DNA of 44,670 bases from a virus: positions 1-44,670 of the IMG/VR virus record IMGVR_UViG_3300037502_002032; one strand, given 5' to 3'. How positions within the stretch are numbered: the stretch's first letter is position 1; the number at the start of each line of letters is the position of its first letter. The notes under the pieces are model-generated. The model worked only from the letters and a program-made list of their open reading frames with translations. It was not told where the DNA came from and did not search any database. Of the stretch, positions 14,586 to 22,838 are shown one piece after another. The position numbers and the translations under genes are program-made.

Positions 14586-15209
14586 TCAGACTTGCGTGAT
14601 CGCGGTCGGGTAGAACGGACCTTCAGCTTGCTTGAGCCCGTTAATCGTCTGCACACCGTTGCTTGGGCTCAGGACGATATCGAAGTCGAACGTGCCCGAT
14701 ACTGGAGTGACCAACGTCGGAGCGTTCAAGCCCGCGGAAACTGACCAGAACGTGGCCGTTCCAAACAGATACCGCATGCCTCGAGCGTCGTGGGACCACG
14801 GAGACAACAGCGGAGCAGCCGCTAGAGCCTGCCCGTTGATGGGAAATGTGATGACTTTGCCAGCCTTCAAATCAGACAACGGGATGGTTTCTGACTGACC
14901 GACACGCGGGATCAGATACTCAAACACGCTGTTGTCAATTGCTGCGGAGCCCACTGGGGCTGGAAAACTAGCTGGCATAACACCAGGCCAGTTGGTCCAT
15001 CCGCGCAATGCAAACAAAGCGACTGACACAGCACCATCATCTTCGACAAAGTCGGAGCGAATGGTGATCTGCCCGTAGATGGGGCACCCAGCACCCAAAT
15101 CGCGCAATTGCGTTGTGTCGATTGAGTCTGCGGTTTGCAAGTAGCCGGGAGTCGTCGCCAGACTTACGTCTAACGACGACGCCAACTGCAGGTTTTTGTC
15201 GGCGATCAT
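14586..15209 (-). CDS. Bbp16-like capsid cement protein, copy 2, 207 aa
   Basis: It begins with MIADKNLQLASSLDV, followed by TTQLRDLGAG, the start-and-strand pattern of the BPP-1 Bbp16-type cement family that decorates and stabilises capsids. It shares this pattern (M-I-x-D-(Q/K)-x-L-x-L; D-L-(R/S)-D-L-G-A) with the gene just upstream, so the two are tandem paralogues. It lacks the inserted beta domain of its neighbour. The copies may have diverged to occupy different capsid positions. Family assignment comes from pattern recognition. Confidence 0.7.
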   Translation of the reverse strand: MIADKNLQLASSLDVSLATTPGYLQTADSIDTTQLRDLGAGCPIYGQITIRSDFVEDDGAVSVALFALRGWTNWPGVMPASFPAPVGSAAIDNSVFEYLIPRVGQSETIPLSDLKAGKVITFPINGQALAAAPLLSPWSHDARGMRYLFGTATFWSVSAGLNAPTLVTPVSGTFDFDIVLSPSNGVQTINGLKQAEGPFYPTAITQV

Positions 15210-15211
15210 GG

Positions 15212-15973
15212 TTAGCTCGCCACGATGGAGGTCGGGTAGACGCGATGGTTCTGGTTATCCGTCGGGTTCAGCGTCACCACACAAGTCATCGGAACACGCG
15301 TATGCGTCTCCGCATCCGTGAGGTTAACATGCCCTTGGATGTAGCGCAGACCACGCGAAACAGCCTCGGGGTTGAGGCACACTTCGATGGCTGGGCTCGT
15401 GGACTTACCGACACCAGCGGTTGCGCGACGGAACCCAACACCGCTTCCGATGTTGGTGATGGCCAACGCAGTCCCGCCAGGAGTCGTAGCCAAGCGGAAA
15501 GCGTTAGCCGTGTAGCCCGTCGTAACGACGTAGAGCGGCGAACTAAACGTCGAGAACCCGGTGATGGTTGGGTAGGTCGTTGAAGCAGTGATGTACACCG
15601 CTTCCCCGACTTGCAGTCCGTGCGCCGTCAACCCAAACGTGCTGCCCGTCGTTTCGGGAGTCACTGCAGTCGGCGTGTAGCCGAGTTCTGCGATTGTGTA
15701 AATGCGCGACGATCCAAGCGCCACAATCGTGCCGCTCAACGTGCCGCCGCTGATCGTGTCGCTTGCGCGCAATTGGCATTGCACGAAGTTGACGATGCCC
15801 GAAGGCGGAGCAGTGATGTGGAACACGGCGTAGAGATCCTCGCCGTCACCAAGGGCGCCTCGACCAGAAGCACCCAAGTCCGATAGATCGGTCGTGTACT
15901 GCACCGACGACGTAAACGTCGTCTGGTTAGCACCGCCGTTGTAGGTCAGATTCAAAGATTGGTCAGTGATCAT
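15212..15973 (-). CDS. Bbp16-like capsid cement protein, copy 1, with inserted beta domain, 253 aa
   Basis: This is the first of two tandem cement paralogues directly after the capsid gene. Its first 90 and last 60 residues line up with the 207-aa neighbour. Between about residues 100 and 180 it carries an extra segment (THGLQVGEAVYITAS, then PLYVVTTGYT) of the same H-G-L..G-x-x-V type found inserted in the tail nozzle protein. A strong GAGGAGG ribosome binding site precedes the ATG, as expected for a high-copy structural protein. Confidence 0.7.
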   Translation of the reverse strand: MITDQSLNLTYNGGANQTTFTSSVQYTTDLSDLGASGRGALGDGEDLYAVFHITAPPSGIVNFVQCQLRASDTISGGTLSGTIVALGSSRIYTIAELGYTPTAVTPETTGSTFGLTAHGLQVGEAVYITASTTYPTITGFSTFSSPLYVVTTGYTANAFRLATTPGGTALAITNIGSGVGFRRATAGVGKSTSPAIEVCLNPEAVSRGLRYIQGHVNLTDAETHTRVPMTCVVTLNPTDNQNHRVYPTSIVAS

Positions 15974-15987
15974 GTTGGTTGTCCTCC

Positions 15988-17025
15988 TCAGACAACAACG
16001 GCTTCGGTGTTGAGGATCGAGTCCGACAGGCGAAGCGGAACGCCCATGAACGTCGTGTAAGCAGCCGGCGTGCCGAACTGCGACAGACCGTCTTGGATGT
16101 TGAGCACACCGCTCGTCTTCTCCAGCGCGAGGCGCGTGAGGGCCGAGTGAACCGTGCGGTTCATGTAGAACGCAGGACGGCAGCGACGCAGTTGCGGGAT
16201 GCGATACAGCGCCTGCGCCATGCGATGGATGATGTTGCCGTAGATGCCACCAGCCGTAGCACCTGGGACTTGCGTGCCGCTCAAGCCCTGAAGATCCGTG
16301 ACTTGGACGTTCGGGATGCGAACGACGTAGCGCCAGTCCTTCACGACGAGACCCGGCGACCAGCTATACAGCGACGCATACACCTGCATGCGCGTGCCGT
16401 CCGAGTAGTAAGCCGTCTGCTCGCCCAGATCCTTGCGGTCGAGGCCAGCCATCGAGCCCTTCGGGAAGATGCCGTAGACCGTCGAGTCACCCCAGCCGAC
16501 GAGGTAGATCGAAGTCTGCTGGTTCGGCGTGGTGCCAAGCGCGCTGATGATGTTCTGCGCGTTGCCAGCAGCCGTGGACGAGTAGCGCGGAGCGAAGCCG
16601 GTGAAGGTCTTCGGGTCCACCGACGCGTTGCCGTAGAACATGGTCGAAGCCATGCGCTGGTTCATGCCTTCGATGAACGCGAGATCCTCCGACGCACGGA
16701 ACGCGCCCGTGTTGCCGTTGAGTTGCGCCAGCTTGACATCCATCTCGCTACGCGCCTCGAGCATCGCGCAAGCCTCATCGACCTGTGCGGTCGTGCTCTT
16801 GCTGTTCGGGATGCCTTGGTTCAGCGAACGCCAGTAGACCTCGGGCAGACCCGTGCGCACGGTGACGCGCTCGCCAGTCGGCAGGTTGCCCTCCTTCCAA
16901 ACGCAATCCATCAGGATCTCGTTGGTCATCGTGAGCAGCTCGCCGATGGTCGAAGTCTGACCATCTGGGTCGAGACGCTTCGCCCAGTCAGCAAGGGTAA
17001 GATTCGTTGCGGTAAGAACGGCCAT
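15988..17025 (-). CDS. Major capsid protein, GP7/Bbp17 family, 345 aa
   Basis: Length and sequence fit the HK97-fold capsid proteins of BPP-1-like podoviruses. These include an N-terminal ATNLTLADWAKRLDPDG, a central FIEGMNQRMASTMFYGN and WSPGLVVKDWRYVVRI, and a C-terminal region ending with VPLRLSDSILNTEAVV. The gene starts two bases after the scaffold gene and is followed by two cement genes. It is a core head gene and probably the most abundant virion protein. Confidence 0.88.
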   Translation of the reverse strand: MAVLTATNLTLADWAKRLDPDGQTSTIGELLTMTNEILMDCVWKEGNLPTGERVTVRTGLPEVYWRSLNQGIPNSKSTTAQVDEACAMLEARSEMDVKLAQLNGNTGAFRASEDLAFIEGMNQRMASTMFYGNASVDPKTFTGFAPRYSSTAAGNAQNIISALGTTPNQQTSIYLVGWGDSTVYGIFPKGSMAGLDRKDLGEQTAYYSDGTRMQVYASLYSWSPGLVVKDWRYVVRIPNVQVTDLQGLSGTQVPGATAGGIYGNIIHRMAQALYRIPQLRRCRPAFYMNRTVHSALTRLALEKTSGVLNIQDGLSQFGTPAAYTTFMGVPLRLSDSILNTEAVVV

Positions 17026-17027
17026 TC

Positions 17028-17669
17028 TCAGTTACTCGGGTAAAGGTTGGCCAAGTGCTCCTCGAAGCTGCGGGGCGTTGGCTTAGATGCTGGTTGGCGA
17101 CCGCCGACATGGCTGTCGTCACTGATTGCGCGGCCCGCTCGGTAAAGCACGCGGATGATCTCCGGGTGGTTTCCGAGCCCTGAATCCTCGAGGAACGCGC
17201 GTAGTTCGGGAGTGCCAAATGCGTCGAGAGCCTTCTTGGCAACCGCAATGTTTTGACTGAGCGACTGCCCGCCAAACTCCTTGTCGGTACGGGCCGTATT
17301 GGCCCACTCTTCGCGAACGGCTTTCAGGCGCTCTTGGCTCTGCTGGACCATTGCCGGCGTCACCTTGTCGAGCACCTTCTGCGCGGCTTCCTGCGTAAGA
17401 TTCAGTTCCTTGGCAACTTCGGAATACGCGTTCAGGACGTTGGGGCTGAACTCAGTCCCTTCTGCGGTCTTGAACTCGTACTTCTCTGGCGCACCCGTAG
17501 GGGCCGCGTCAGCGTCATTGCTGGGATCCTGAACCGCCGGCTCGCTTCCTGCGGCCTTCGGTTCCTGTCGCGGAATAGCCTGTGGCTGTACGGCTGGCGC
17601 CTCCTGCGCCGATGCCGTCTGCGTGGGCTCAGTGGGCTGATTGCCCGCTGCCAACATCGTCTCGGTCAT
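17028..17669 (-). CDS. Capsid assembly scaffold protein, 213 aa
   Basis: The first 75 residues are Pro/Ala/Gln-rich and look disordered. They are followed by charged helices (EKYEFKTAEGTEFSP, then LNLTQEAAQKVLDKV) and a basic C-terminus ending HLANLYPSN. This layout immediately before the capsid gene is standard for podoviral scaffolds, which direct procapsid assembly and leave before packaging. The start lies 41 bases inside the preceding Bbp19-like gene. Confidence 0.8.
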   Translation of the reverse strand: MTETMLAAGNQPTEPTQTASAQEAPAVQPQAIPRQEPKAAGSEPAVQDPSNDADAAPTGAPEKYEFKTAEGTEFSPNVLNAYSEVAKELNLTQEAAQKVLDKVTPAMVQQSQERLKAVREEWANTARTDKEFGGQSLSQNIAVAKKALDAFGTPELRAFLEDSGLGNHPEIIRVLYRAGRAISDDSHVGGRQPASKPTPRSFEEHLANLYPSN

Positions 17670-17976
17670 TCTGTTTTTGCTCCTTGACCATCGTCGGGTA
17701 GAGCTCAGGACAGATCGTGTGGATCGTCTCTAGCATGCGTCCTCCGTAGAAACGGCGACCCTCCGCAAAGGCCATGACCATTGCGTTGCTGTCGAACGTG
17801 GAGGAGAACAAGCCGGACTTCTCCAGAAGACGCCACACAATGCGGCGCCCCCGCTTGCTGCCCATGAGCCACCGAATGTCCGCTGATTCCTCTTCCTGAA
17901 GCAATTGCTCATCGCGAGCCTTGGCGGCGCGATCAGCCTCTTGCTTCCGAAGATCAGTCGGGTCGTAGTCACTCAC
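17629..17976 (-). CDS. Bbp19-like phage protein, 115 aa
   Basis: The sequence MSDYDPTDLRKQEA, then DIRWLMGSKRGRRIVWRLL, and later IHTICPELYPTMVKE, matches a conserved family of small podoviral proteins related to BPP-1 Bbp19, encoded between portal and capsid. Its biochemical role is not established. Position suggests a part in head assembly. A 46-base gap separates it from the gene upstream, and no clear promoter or terminator was seen there. Confidence 0.75.
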   Translation of the reverse strand: MSDYDPTDLRKQEADRAAKARDEQLLQEEESADIRWLMGSKRGRRIVWRLLEKSGLFSSTFDSNAMVMAFAEGRRFYGGRMLETIHTICPELYPTMVKEQKQNDRDDVGSGQSAH

Positions 17977-18022
17977 TGCCGCACAGAATAGGTGTGCAGC
18001 AGCGGCTTACGGTGACAAGGTC

Positions 18023-18436
18023 TCAGTCTGCGTCAGGCAGGCACTCAGTGATGGCGACGCGAAACAGACTCGTCAGATCCTGCATGTAGGCTCCGAACGA
18101 CCTGTGAGCGACTGAGAGAGAGGCGTCGCGAATATGCTCAAAGAAGGCGCGGGAGTCGGGGCTGATATCCGACTTGTCGGCAATGGCGCTCGCCTTCACC
18201 CAGATGATGTACGCCCAGCCGGCGCGGTCGAGGTTCTCCTGCTGCAGTTCGTCGAGAAGCTCGGTGAACGACCGCTTGTAGCTGGTGTCGCCGTACTCCT
18301 CCGCACCCGCCTCCAAGCGCAGGTGCAGAGCGGCTTGCCACTCGCGGAACATCTCCAGCGTGTCGCTGTCCTCGCGGTTGAAGGACTTCTCGATGTTGCC
18401 GGTGAACTCACGCCACCCGTACTTGGGACGAATCAC
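18023..18436 (-). CDS. Unrecognised small helical protein, possibly MazG-like, 137 aa
   Basis: The start is taken as GTG at 18436 because it overlaps the upstream stop as GTGA. The longer frame upstream reads as low-complexity shadow. The centre (GAEEYGDTSYKRSFTELLDEL, then NLDRAGWAYIIWVK) resembles the acidic helices of all-alpha NTP pyrophosphatases seen in some phage proteins, but the match is weak and metal ligands cannot be assigned with certainty. It sits in the head cluster, so a structural or assembly role is equally possible. Confidence 0.6.
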   Translation of the reverse strand: MIRPKYGWREFTGNIEKSFNREDSDTLEMFREWQAALHLRLEAGAEEYGDTSYKRSFTELLDELQQENLDRAGWAYIIWVKASAIADKSDISPDSRAFFEHIRDASLSVAHRSFGAYMQDLTSLFRVAITECLPDAD

Positions 18437-20337
18437 AACGCCCTCCAGCGACCTTCTTGCATGTTGCGCGGCAGCGGGTCGCCAGCAACGACGCCTGCGG
18501 CCACCGAGCTGGTGTCGCTGACGATGTGCGCAGCAGCCATGGTCCACGCTTGGCAGGCAGACGAGATGTAGACGTTGTAGTTAGCCGACTCGCCGCCGAA
18601 CTTTGGCATCGTAGGCCACTGCGACGTTTGCATCGGGAAGCCTTCGTTCCAGCGGATGGCGTACGCGTGGTGCAGACGGTTGTTGGCGTCGAAGCGGAAC
18701 GCCTCGTTCACCACCGTCTCGGCCAGTGCGCGAGCAGCGCGGATCAAGTTTTCGTCGTTGCACACGCGTCCTGCGGCGAGAATGCCGATGGCGGCAATGG
18801 TCTCCGGCCACGTTGGCCAACCGATGATCGGTTGACCATCGGCTCCAAGCCACCCGTACTTTGCTTGGTCGCGACCACCGATGGTGCGCACCTTGCACGT
18901 TGCTGGAAGGTAGCCGTACGGCGTATGCGTCAGCGCGAGTTCGATCTGCCGCAGCATCACGGGCTTCGCCTGCTCAAAGCCAAGCCAGTACTGGTTGGCT
19001 CGCGTCAGAGCCATGCGACCGACTGCTCGAGGGGCGGGCACCCAGTCGTTCTTGACGTACACATCAAGCCTGTCCAACTGGATGTGGTCTTCGATGACGG
19101 ACGCCAACGCCGGGTCGCGGGTCAGCAGATACGTCGCGTGCAAGAAGTTGTCGCTGCGGTGCTGATCATCGCTAGTGGTCCACAGCGTCGTGTTGGGCGA
19201 AGGGATCCACTGGATCTGATTCAGCCCCGGCCAACCTAGACGGTCATCCGGGCCGTAGCTCAGGTCGGGGCGCTGGTTGTGGAGGACAGCCTGCGGATGC
19301 TGCGCGGCTCGCATCGGCTGGCCGTCGAACTCCTTGTTGGATGTCGGACGCTGCACGTACGACTGGCACTGCCACAGGGCATCGTGGATCTCCCACGGAT
19401 CCCACGTGGTGACCGCTAGGTCAGACGCGCAGCCGAAATCGGGCTGGTCTCCCGTCGTGCCACTTTCGCGAGGCTGGCAACGCGGACGCGGGTCGCTGTA
19501 GTTGCCAGATGCCGGGTTGACGTACTGCTGGAATTGCTGCTGCCGCAGCGTGGCCAGTTCTGGCGTACGGCTCGGCACCTTGCCAAGAGCCAGCCAGTTG
19601 CCGTCCCATCCGGTGTAGACCGCCTTCATCGGCATGCCCAAGACTCGCGCAGGATCTGCGATGGGCATGATGGCGCCGCGACTTTCGTGGCGGACGCCAC
19701 GGTGCCACTTGCCAATCGGCACAAGAGTCATCGACCACCCAGATGCGTCAGAAGCGCGATACGCACCCGGTTGACCGTTGCGCACCGCGAAGTCGCGGCA
19801 CAACTGCGATGGGCAAGTCATCTTCAGTTCGGCATGCATCTCCCGAACTTGCGGCTGGTTGTCGTTTGCCGTCGTGCCGTAGACCGCGTGCGTGGTCCAC
19901 TCAATCGTTGGCGACTGCGTGTAGACCGTCGCCCACATCGTCACCGTGATCTTCTGCTCCTGCAGGTGCCACTCCAGACGCCACACCTGATGCGCTGGGC
20001 TGTCACTCTCCAGCGTAAACGACGGGCCTGGCAACGGGGTGAGGCCGTACCACATGCTCGGAGCCACAGCACCCAAGTCGTTGGCAATCGCCGGGTGCCA
20101 CATGAACGGCTGCACGTTCAGTTTGCGAGGAGAGAGCTTGAGCGTGCGCTTGGACTTCGCCGGCAACGACATCAACGCGTGGATGCCGTGCTCCGTCTTG
20201 ATGAACGGGTGGTAGCCACCGTTGTAATCAAGCAGCCAACCGGCGTCTGTGTCCGGTTGGTGCGACGGCGGGAGAGCGACGAACACCCAGTGTTGCTGGG
20301 GTACGTCGAGAACGTTCTGTGCAATGATCGCTTCCAT
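18433..20337 (-). CDS. Large unrecognised protein of the head cluster, 634 aa
   Basis: It starts two bases after the portal stop and ends coupled (GTGA) to the next gene. It has no signal peptide or membrane segment and is rich in Trp and Pro. The first half looks beta-rich with few charged helices. From about residue 390 the sequence becomes a succession of helices (for example ETIAAIGILAAGRVCNDENLI) with aromatic-rich loops (IRWNEGFPMQTSQWP), reminiscent of alpha/alpha-toroid carbohydrate enzymes. I do not recognise a family. It could be a virion-borne polysaccharide-active enzyme or a decoration protein. Confidence 0.75.
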   Translation of the reverse strand: MEAIIAQNVLDVPQQHWVFVALPPSHQPDTDAGWLLDYNGGYHPFIKTEHGIHALMSLPAKSKRTLKLSPRKLNVQPFMWHPAIANDLGAVAPSMWYGLTPLPGPSFTLESDSPAHQVWRLEWHLQEQKITVTMWATVYTQSPTIEWTTHAVYGTTANDNQPQVREMHAELKMTCPSQLCRDFAVRNGQPGAYRASDASGWSMTLVPIGKWHRGVRHESRGAIMPIADPARVLGMPMKAVYTGWDGNWLALGKVPSRTPELATLRQQQFQQYVNPASGNYSDPRPRCQPRESGTTGDQPDFGCASDLAVTTWDPWEIHDALWQCQSYVQRPTSNKEFDGQPMRAAQHPQAVLHNQRPDLSYGPDDRLGWPGLNQIQWIPSPNTTLWTTSDDQHRSDNFLHATYLLTRDPALASVIEDHIQLDRLDVYVKNDWVPAPRAVGRMALTRANQYWLGFEQAKPVMLRQIELALTHTPYGYLPATCKVRTIGGRDQAKYGWLGADGQPIIGWPTWPETIAAIGILAAGRVCNDENLIRAARALAETVVNEAFRFDANNRLHHAYAIRWNEGFPMQTSQWPTMPKFGGESANYNVYISSACQAWTMAAAHIVSDTSSVAAGVVAGDPLPRNMQEGRWRAL

Positions 20338-20339
20338 TC

Positions 20340-22061
20340 TTAGACCGCTGCTGGGTTAGGGCTGCTGTAGCCCGAGTACATGTTCACGATATCACCCAGT
20401 GCGTTCCTCTCGCCACCCGTTGGCGTGGTACCCAACTTCTGCGCAACGTCAGCCGTGGTCTGCAGCGACTGCGCCTGTTCCTTGGCAGCGAGTGCCTTGT
20501 CTCGAGCCTCGCGCACAAGAGCCACCTGATCGTTGGGGATGATCATGCGCGGATCGACGCCAAGCATCTGCGAGTAGGCATCCACCAGCTCGTCGCTGTC
20601 GATCTTGTCCAGCACCTCTGGCTTCATCTGCGCAACAGCGCCGATGGTGCCGAGCATGCGGTCGATGCTGCTGGTGCCTACAGCGCGCTGCGCTTGCGCC
20701 AGCATGGAGATGAACTCGACGTTCAGTTCCATGCCTTGCAGTTCCTGCGGAGGCGGCGGGATCATGCCTCGCGACAGCATGTGCTGGAACGTGATCTCGA
20801 TCATCGGGTCGAGAAGCTCGTTGTGCAGACGCTCAAGGACAGGCCCGAGCATCAGCAGCTTCTCTTCGTGGCGTTCCGCGATCTCGGTGGCCGTGATGCC
20901 GCTGCGGCGGTCGTTGGCCAGCATCAAGAACAGGTCGGCGTAGAACGCACCACGCACGCGGTCGCGGCAGTCTTCGATGTCCTGCAGCAGGAAGTCGAGA
21001 CGCAGGTTGGTTTCAAACGCGGTGCGGATGCCGCCGCCGGGAGTGGACGCATCGACGAACGAAACACCGCCAGGCAGCGTCTCGATGTCGCGGTTCTTCA
21101 TGCTGCTCGGCGCCTGCAACGGTGGCTTGGTTTGGTAATCGATTGCTTGCGCCTTGCGCAACTGTTCGTGCTGAAGCTGCTTGATGTCGCCAAGAGCCTC
21201 CATGCCGGGACTGTTGCCGTAGATGTCGCCACCGGACACGATCCAGCGCGGAGCCAGCACGGGGAACATGTCGAACCCGCTCTCGCGCAGGAACGTCTTG
21301 CTGTCGCCGCCAAGCTCAAAGTAGCAGGACTTCCACGCCTTGTTCTTGGCGTCGCGCTTGGTGATGTCGCGCTCGCGGTCGCTGCGCGGTTCGATGGCGT
21401 GGATGATGGTCACCCACTGATCGAGCGTCCCGCTGTTGTACATGGACTGCACAGAGCGGCTGCAGTTCTCGTAGCCGAACTCCGCGACCAGTTCTGCGAC
21501 GGTCTTGTCGAACTCGCGGTAGAGCGTGTTGACGCGCCCCTGGAAGTCCGTGGCAATGGCGAACTCGCCAATCGTCGAAGGGTAGTGGTGCAGCGTGTTG
21601 GTGAAGTCGGGCAGCACGATGCTGGCCGACGTACCGAACGCAGCCAGTTCCTCGTACATGCCGTGCAGTGCGCGATACGTGTTGCTGCGCTGGAACACGG
21701 ACAGCATGCGCCGCGTGACATCTGCCAGCCAAAGCTGCACGGGCTGGTAGCGGTTGAGTTCAGGGTCGGCGGTGCCGAGCGCGAACCACGGGCGTGCCGG
21801 CGAAGTCGCGCCTGCCATCAAGCCTGCGCCGAGGATGCGCAGTGCTCGCGTGCCCGTGTTGTCGAGGATGTTGTTGTGACGCTTCGTGCCGCGATTGCGG
21901 TCTTGGGTGAAGAAGCGCCCGCTGCGCGGCAGCAGGTAGTCAGAGATCTCCTTCCAGTGCGCCCACCAGCTCGCACGCTCGCTTTGTAGCTGCCCCCAAC
22001 GAGTGTGCAGCTTGTCGCGGCGTGGACTGCCGCTGTACGTGTTGGCGTCACCGTAGATCAT
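20340..22061 (-). CDS. Portal protein (head-tail connector), 573 aa
   Basis: The N-terminal region (LQSERASWWAHWKEISDYLLP, then RALRILGAGLMAGATSPARPWF) and the later SPGMEALGDIKQLQHEQLRK segment are the signature of podoviral portals of the head-tail connector family. The dodecamer forms the DNA gate at one vertex and docks the terminase. Length is normal for the family. A Gln-rich C-terminal tail probably lines the barrel. The gene follows the small membrane-like protein by one base. Confidence 0.9.
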   Translation of the reverse strand: MIYGDANTYSGSPRRDKLHTRWGQLQSERASWWAHWKEISDYLLPRSGRFFTQDRNRGTKRHNNILDNTGTRALRILGAGLMAGATSPARPWFALGTADPELNRYQPVQLWLADVTRRMLSVFQRSNTYRALHGMYEELAAFGTSASIVLPDFTNTLHHYPSTIGEFAIATDFQGRVNTLYREFDKTVAELVAEFGYENCSRSVQSMYNSGTLDQWVTIIHAIEPRSDRERDITKRDAKNKAWKSCYFELGGDSKTFLRESGFDMFPVLAPRWIVSGGDIYGNSPGMEALGDIKQLQHEQLRKAQAIDYQTKPPLQAPSSMKNRDIETLPGGVSFVDASTPGGGIRTAFETNLRLDFLLQDIEDCRDRVRGAFYADLFLMLANDRRSGITATEIAERHEEKLLMLGPVLERLHNELLDPMIEITFQHMLSRGMIPPPPQELQGMELNVEFISMLAQAQRAVGTSSIDRMLGTIGAVAQMKPEVLDKIDSDELVDAYSQMLGVDPRMIIPNDQVALVREARDKALAAKEQAQSLQTTADVAQKLGTTPTGGERNALGDIVNMYSGYSSPNPAAV

Positions 22062-22062
22062 G

Positions 22063-22389
22063 TTATTCCCCCAGCATGGTGGTGGTCTTCAAGGTGCCCG
22101 GCGGTTGCGCGGTTGCGCCACCGAGAATGGTTGCCGCTGGGCCTTGAAGGTTGCGCGCCTGATCGGCAGCAAGAAGTGCCCCGACATCAGGCTTGCGCGC
22201 ATTTGCTTTGGCGGATTCTTCCGCTGCTTGTCGCTCTGCAGACAGCGATCTGGCAAGCGCGCTGGCTTGCTCTCGCTCTTGAGCCCTGAGAGCCTTCTTC
22301 TGACTGCTCGCTTGTTGTTGCCCGCCATAGACGGCAGAGCCAGCAGCAGCAGCAGCAGCGATGACAGCGATGGTGGTTGCGACACCCAT
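22063..22389 (-). CDS. Small Ala-rich protein with N-terminal membrane segment, 108 aa
   Basis: Residues 3-22 (VATTIAVIAAAAAAGSAVYG) form a hydrophobic helix. They are followed by a Gln/Lys/Arg-rich helix (residues 25-65) and a low-complexity tail. The ATG overlaps the upstream stop as TAATG. Similar small proteins are often encoded next to podoviral portals; their role is not settled. An ejected virion peptide or membrane-associated assembly factor are both possible. Confidence 0.65.
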   Translation of the reverse strand: MGVATTIAVIAAAAAAGSAVYGGQQQASSQKKALRAQEREQASALARSLSAERQAAEESAKANARKPDVGALLAADQARNLQGPAATILGGATAQPPGTLKTTTMLGE

Positions 22390-22838
22390 TAGAGTTCCTT
22401 GCAGTAGGTTGCTTCAAGCATGGAGTAGCCACGCCGAGTCAGTAGCTTGCCGACGTTGCTGTTCATGCTAGGGACTTCGTTGATGCTTACGATGACAGCG
22501 CCAACGTCGTGCGACCATTCCTCAAGCTCCTTGAGCAGCAAATGGCCAACGCGTCCGCGATGCTCGACCTCCACCCACCACGCCAGTTCTGCGACAATCA
22601 GCAGTGACGGGTTGCACCACATAGGGGCGACCATGCCTGCGATGGCGCCGACGATCTTGCCGTCCTTCTCAGCAACGAACATCCCAACGGTTTCCAGCGA
22701 CAGCAACCTGTAAAGGCTGCTGACAAGTTGGTCCTCGTCCCAGTACTTGGCGTAAGGCGAACTGTCCGAGAAGTGCTTGCCGAGGCTGGCAAGCTCGTAA
22801 ACGTCATCGCCCGTGGCGTGCCTGATGATCAGAGCCAT
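22389..22838 (-). CDS. GNAT-family N-acetyltransferase, 149 aa
   Basis: The strand and helix order fits the GNAT fold: IIRHATGDDVYELASL at the start, GMFVAEKDGKIVGAIAGM as strands 2-3, LIVAELAWWVEVEHRGRVGHLLL as strand 4 and the acetyl-CoA phosphate loop (HRGRVG, about 94-99), and a C-terminal GYSMLEATYCKEL. It overlaps the terminase gene by ten bases and precedes the portal genes, so it is made with packaging proteins. The substrate is unknown. It might modify a host or virion amine. Confidence 0.8.
   Translation of the reverse strand: MALIIRHATGDDVYELASLGKHFSDSSPYAKYWDEDQLVSSLYRLLSLETVGMFVAEKDGKIVGAIAGMVAPMWCNPSLLIVAELAWWVEVEHRGRVGHLLLKELEEWSHDVGAVIVSINEVPSMNSNVGKLLTRRGYSMLEATYCKEL

Noticed and set aside
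15979-17043. 354-aa plus-strand frame antisense to the capsid gene
   Set aside because: It mirrors the capsid gene almost end to end, is Arg/Val/Ala-rich and is a codon-bias shadow.
20694-21989. 431-aa plus-strand frame antisense to the portal
   Set aside because: Typical high-GC shadow of a conserved portal gene, with no domain.
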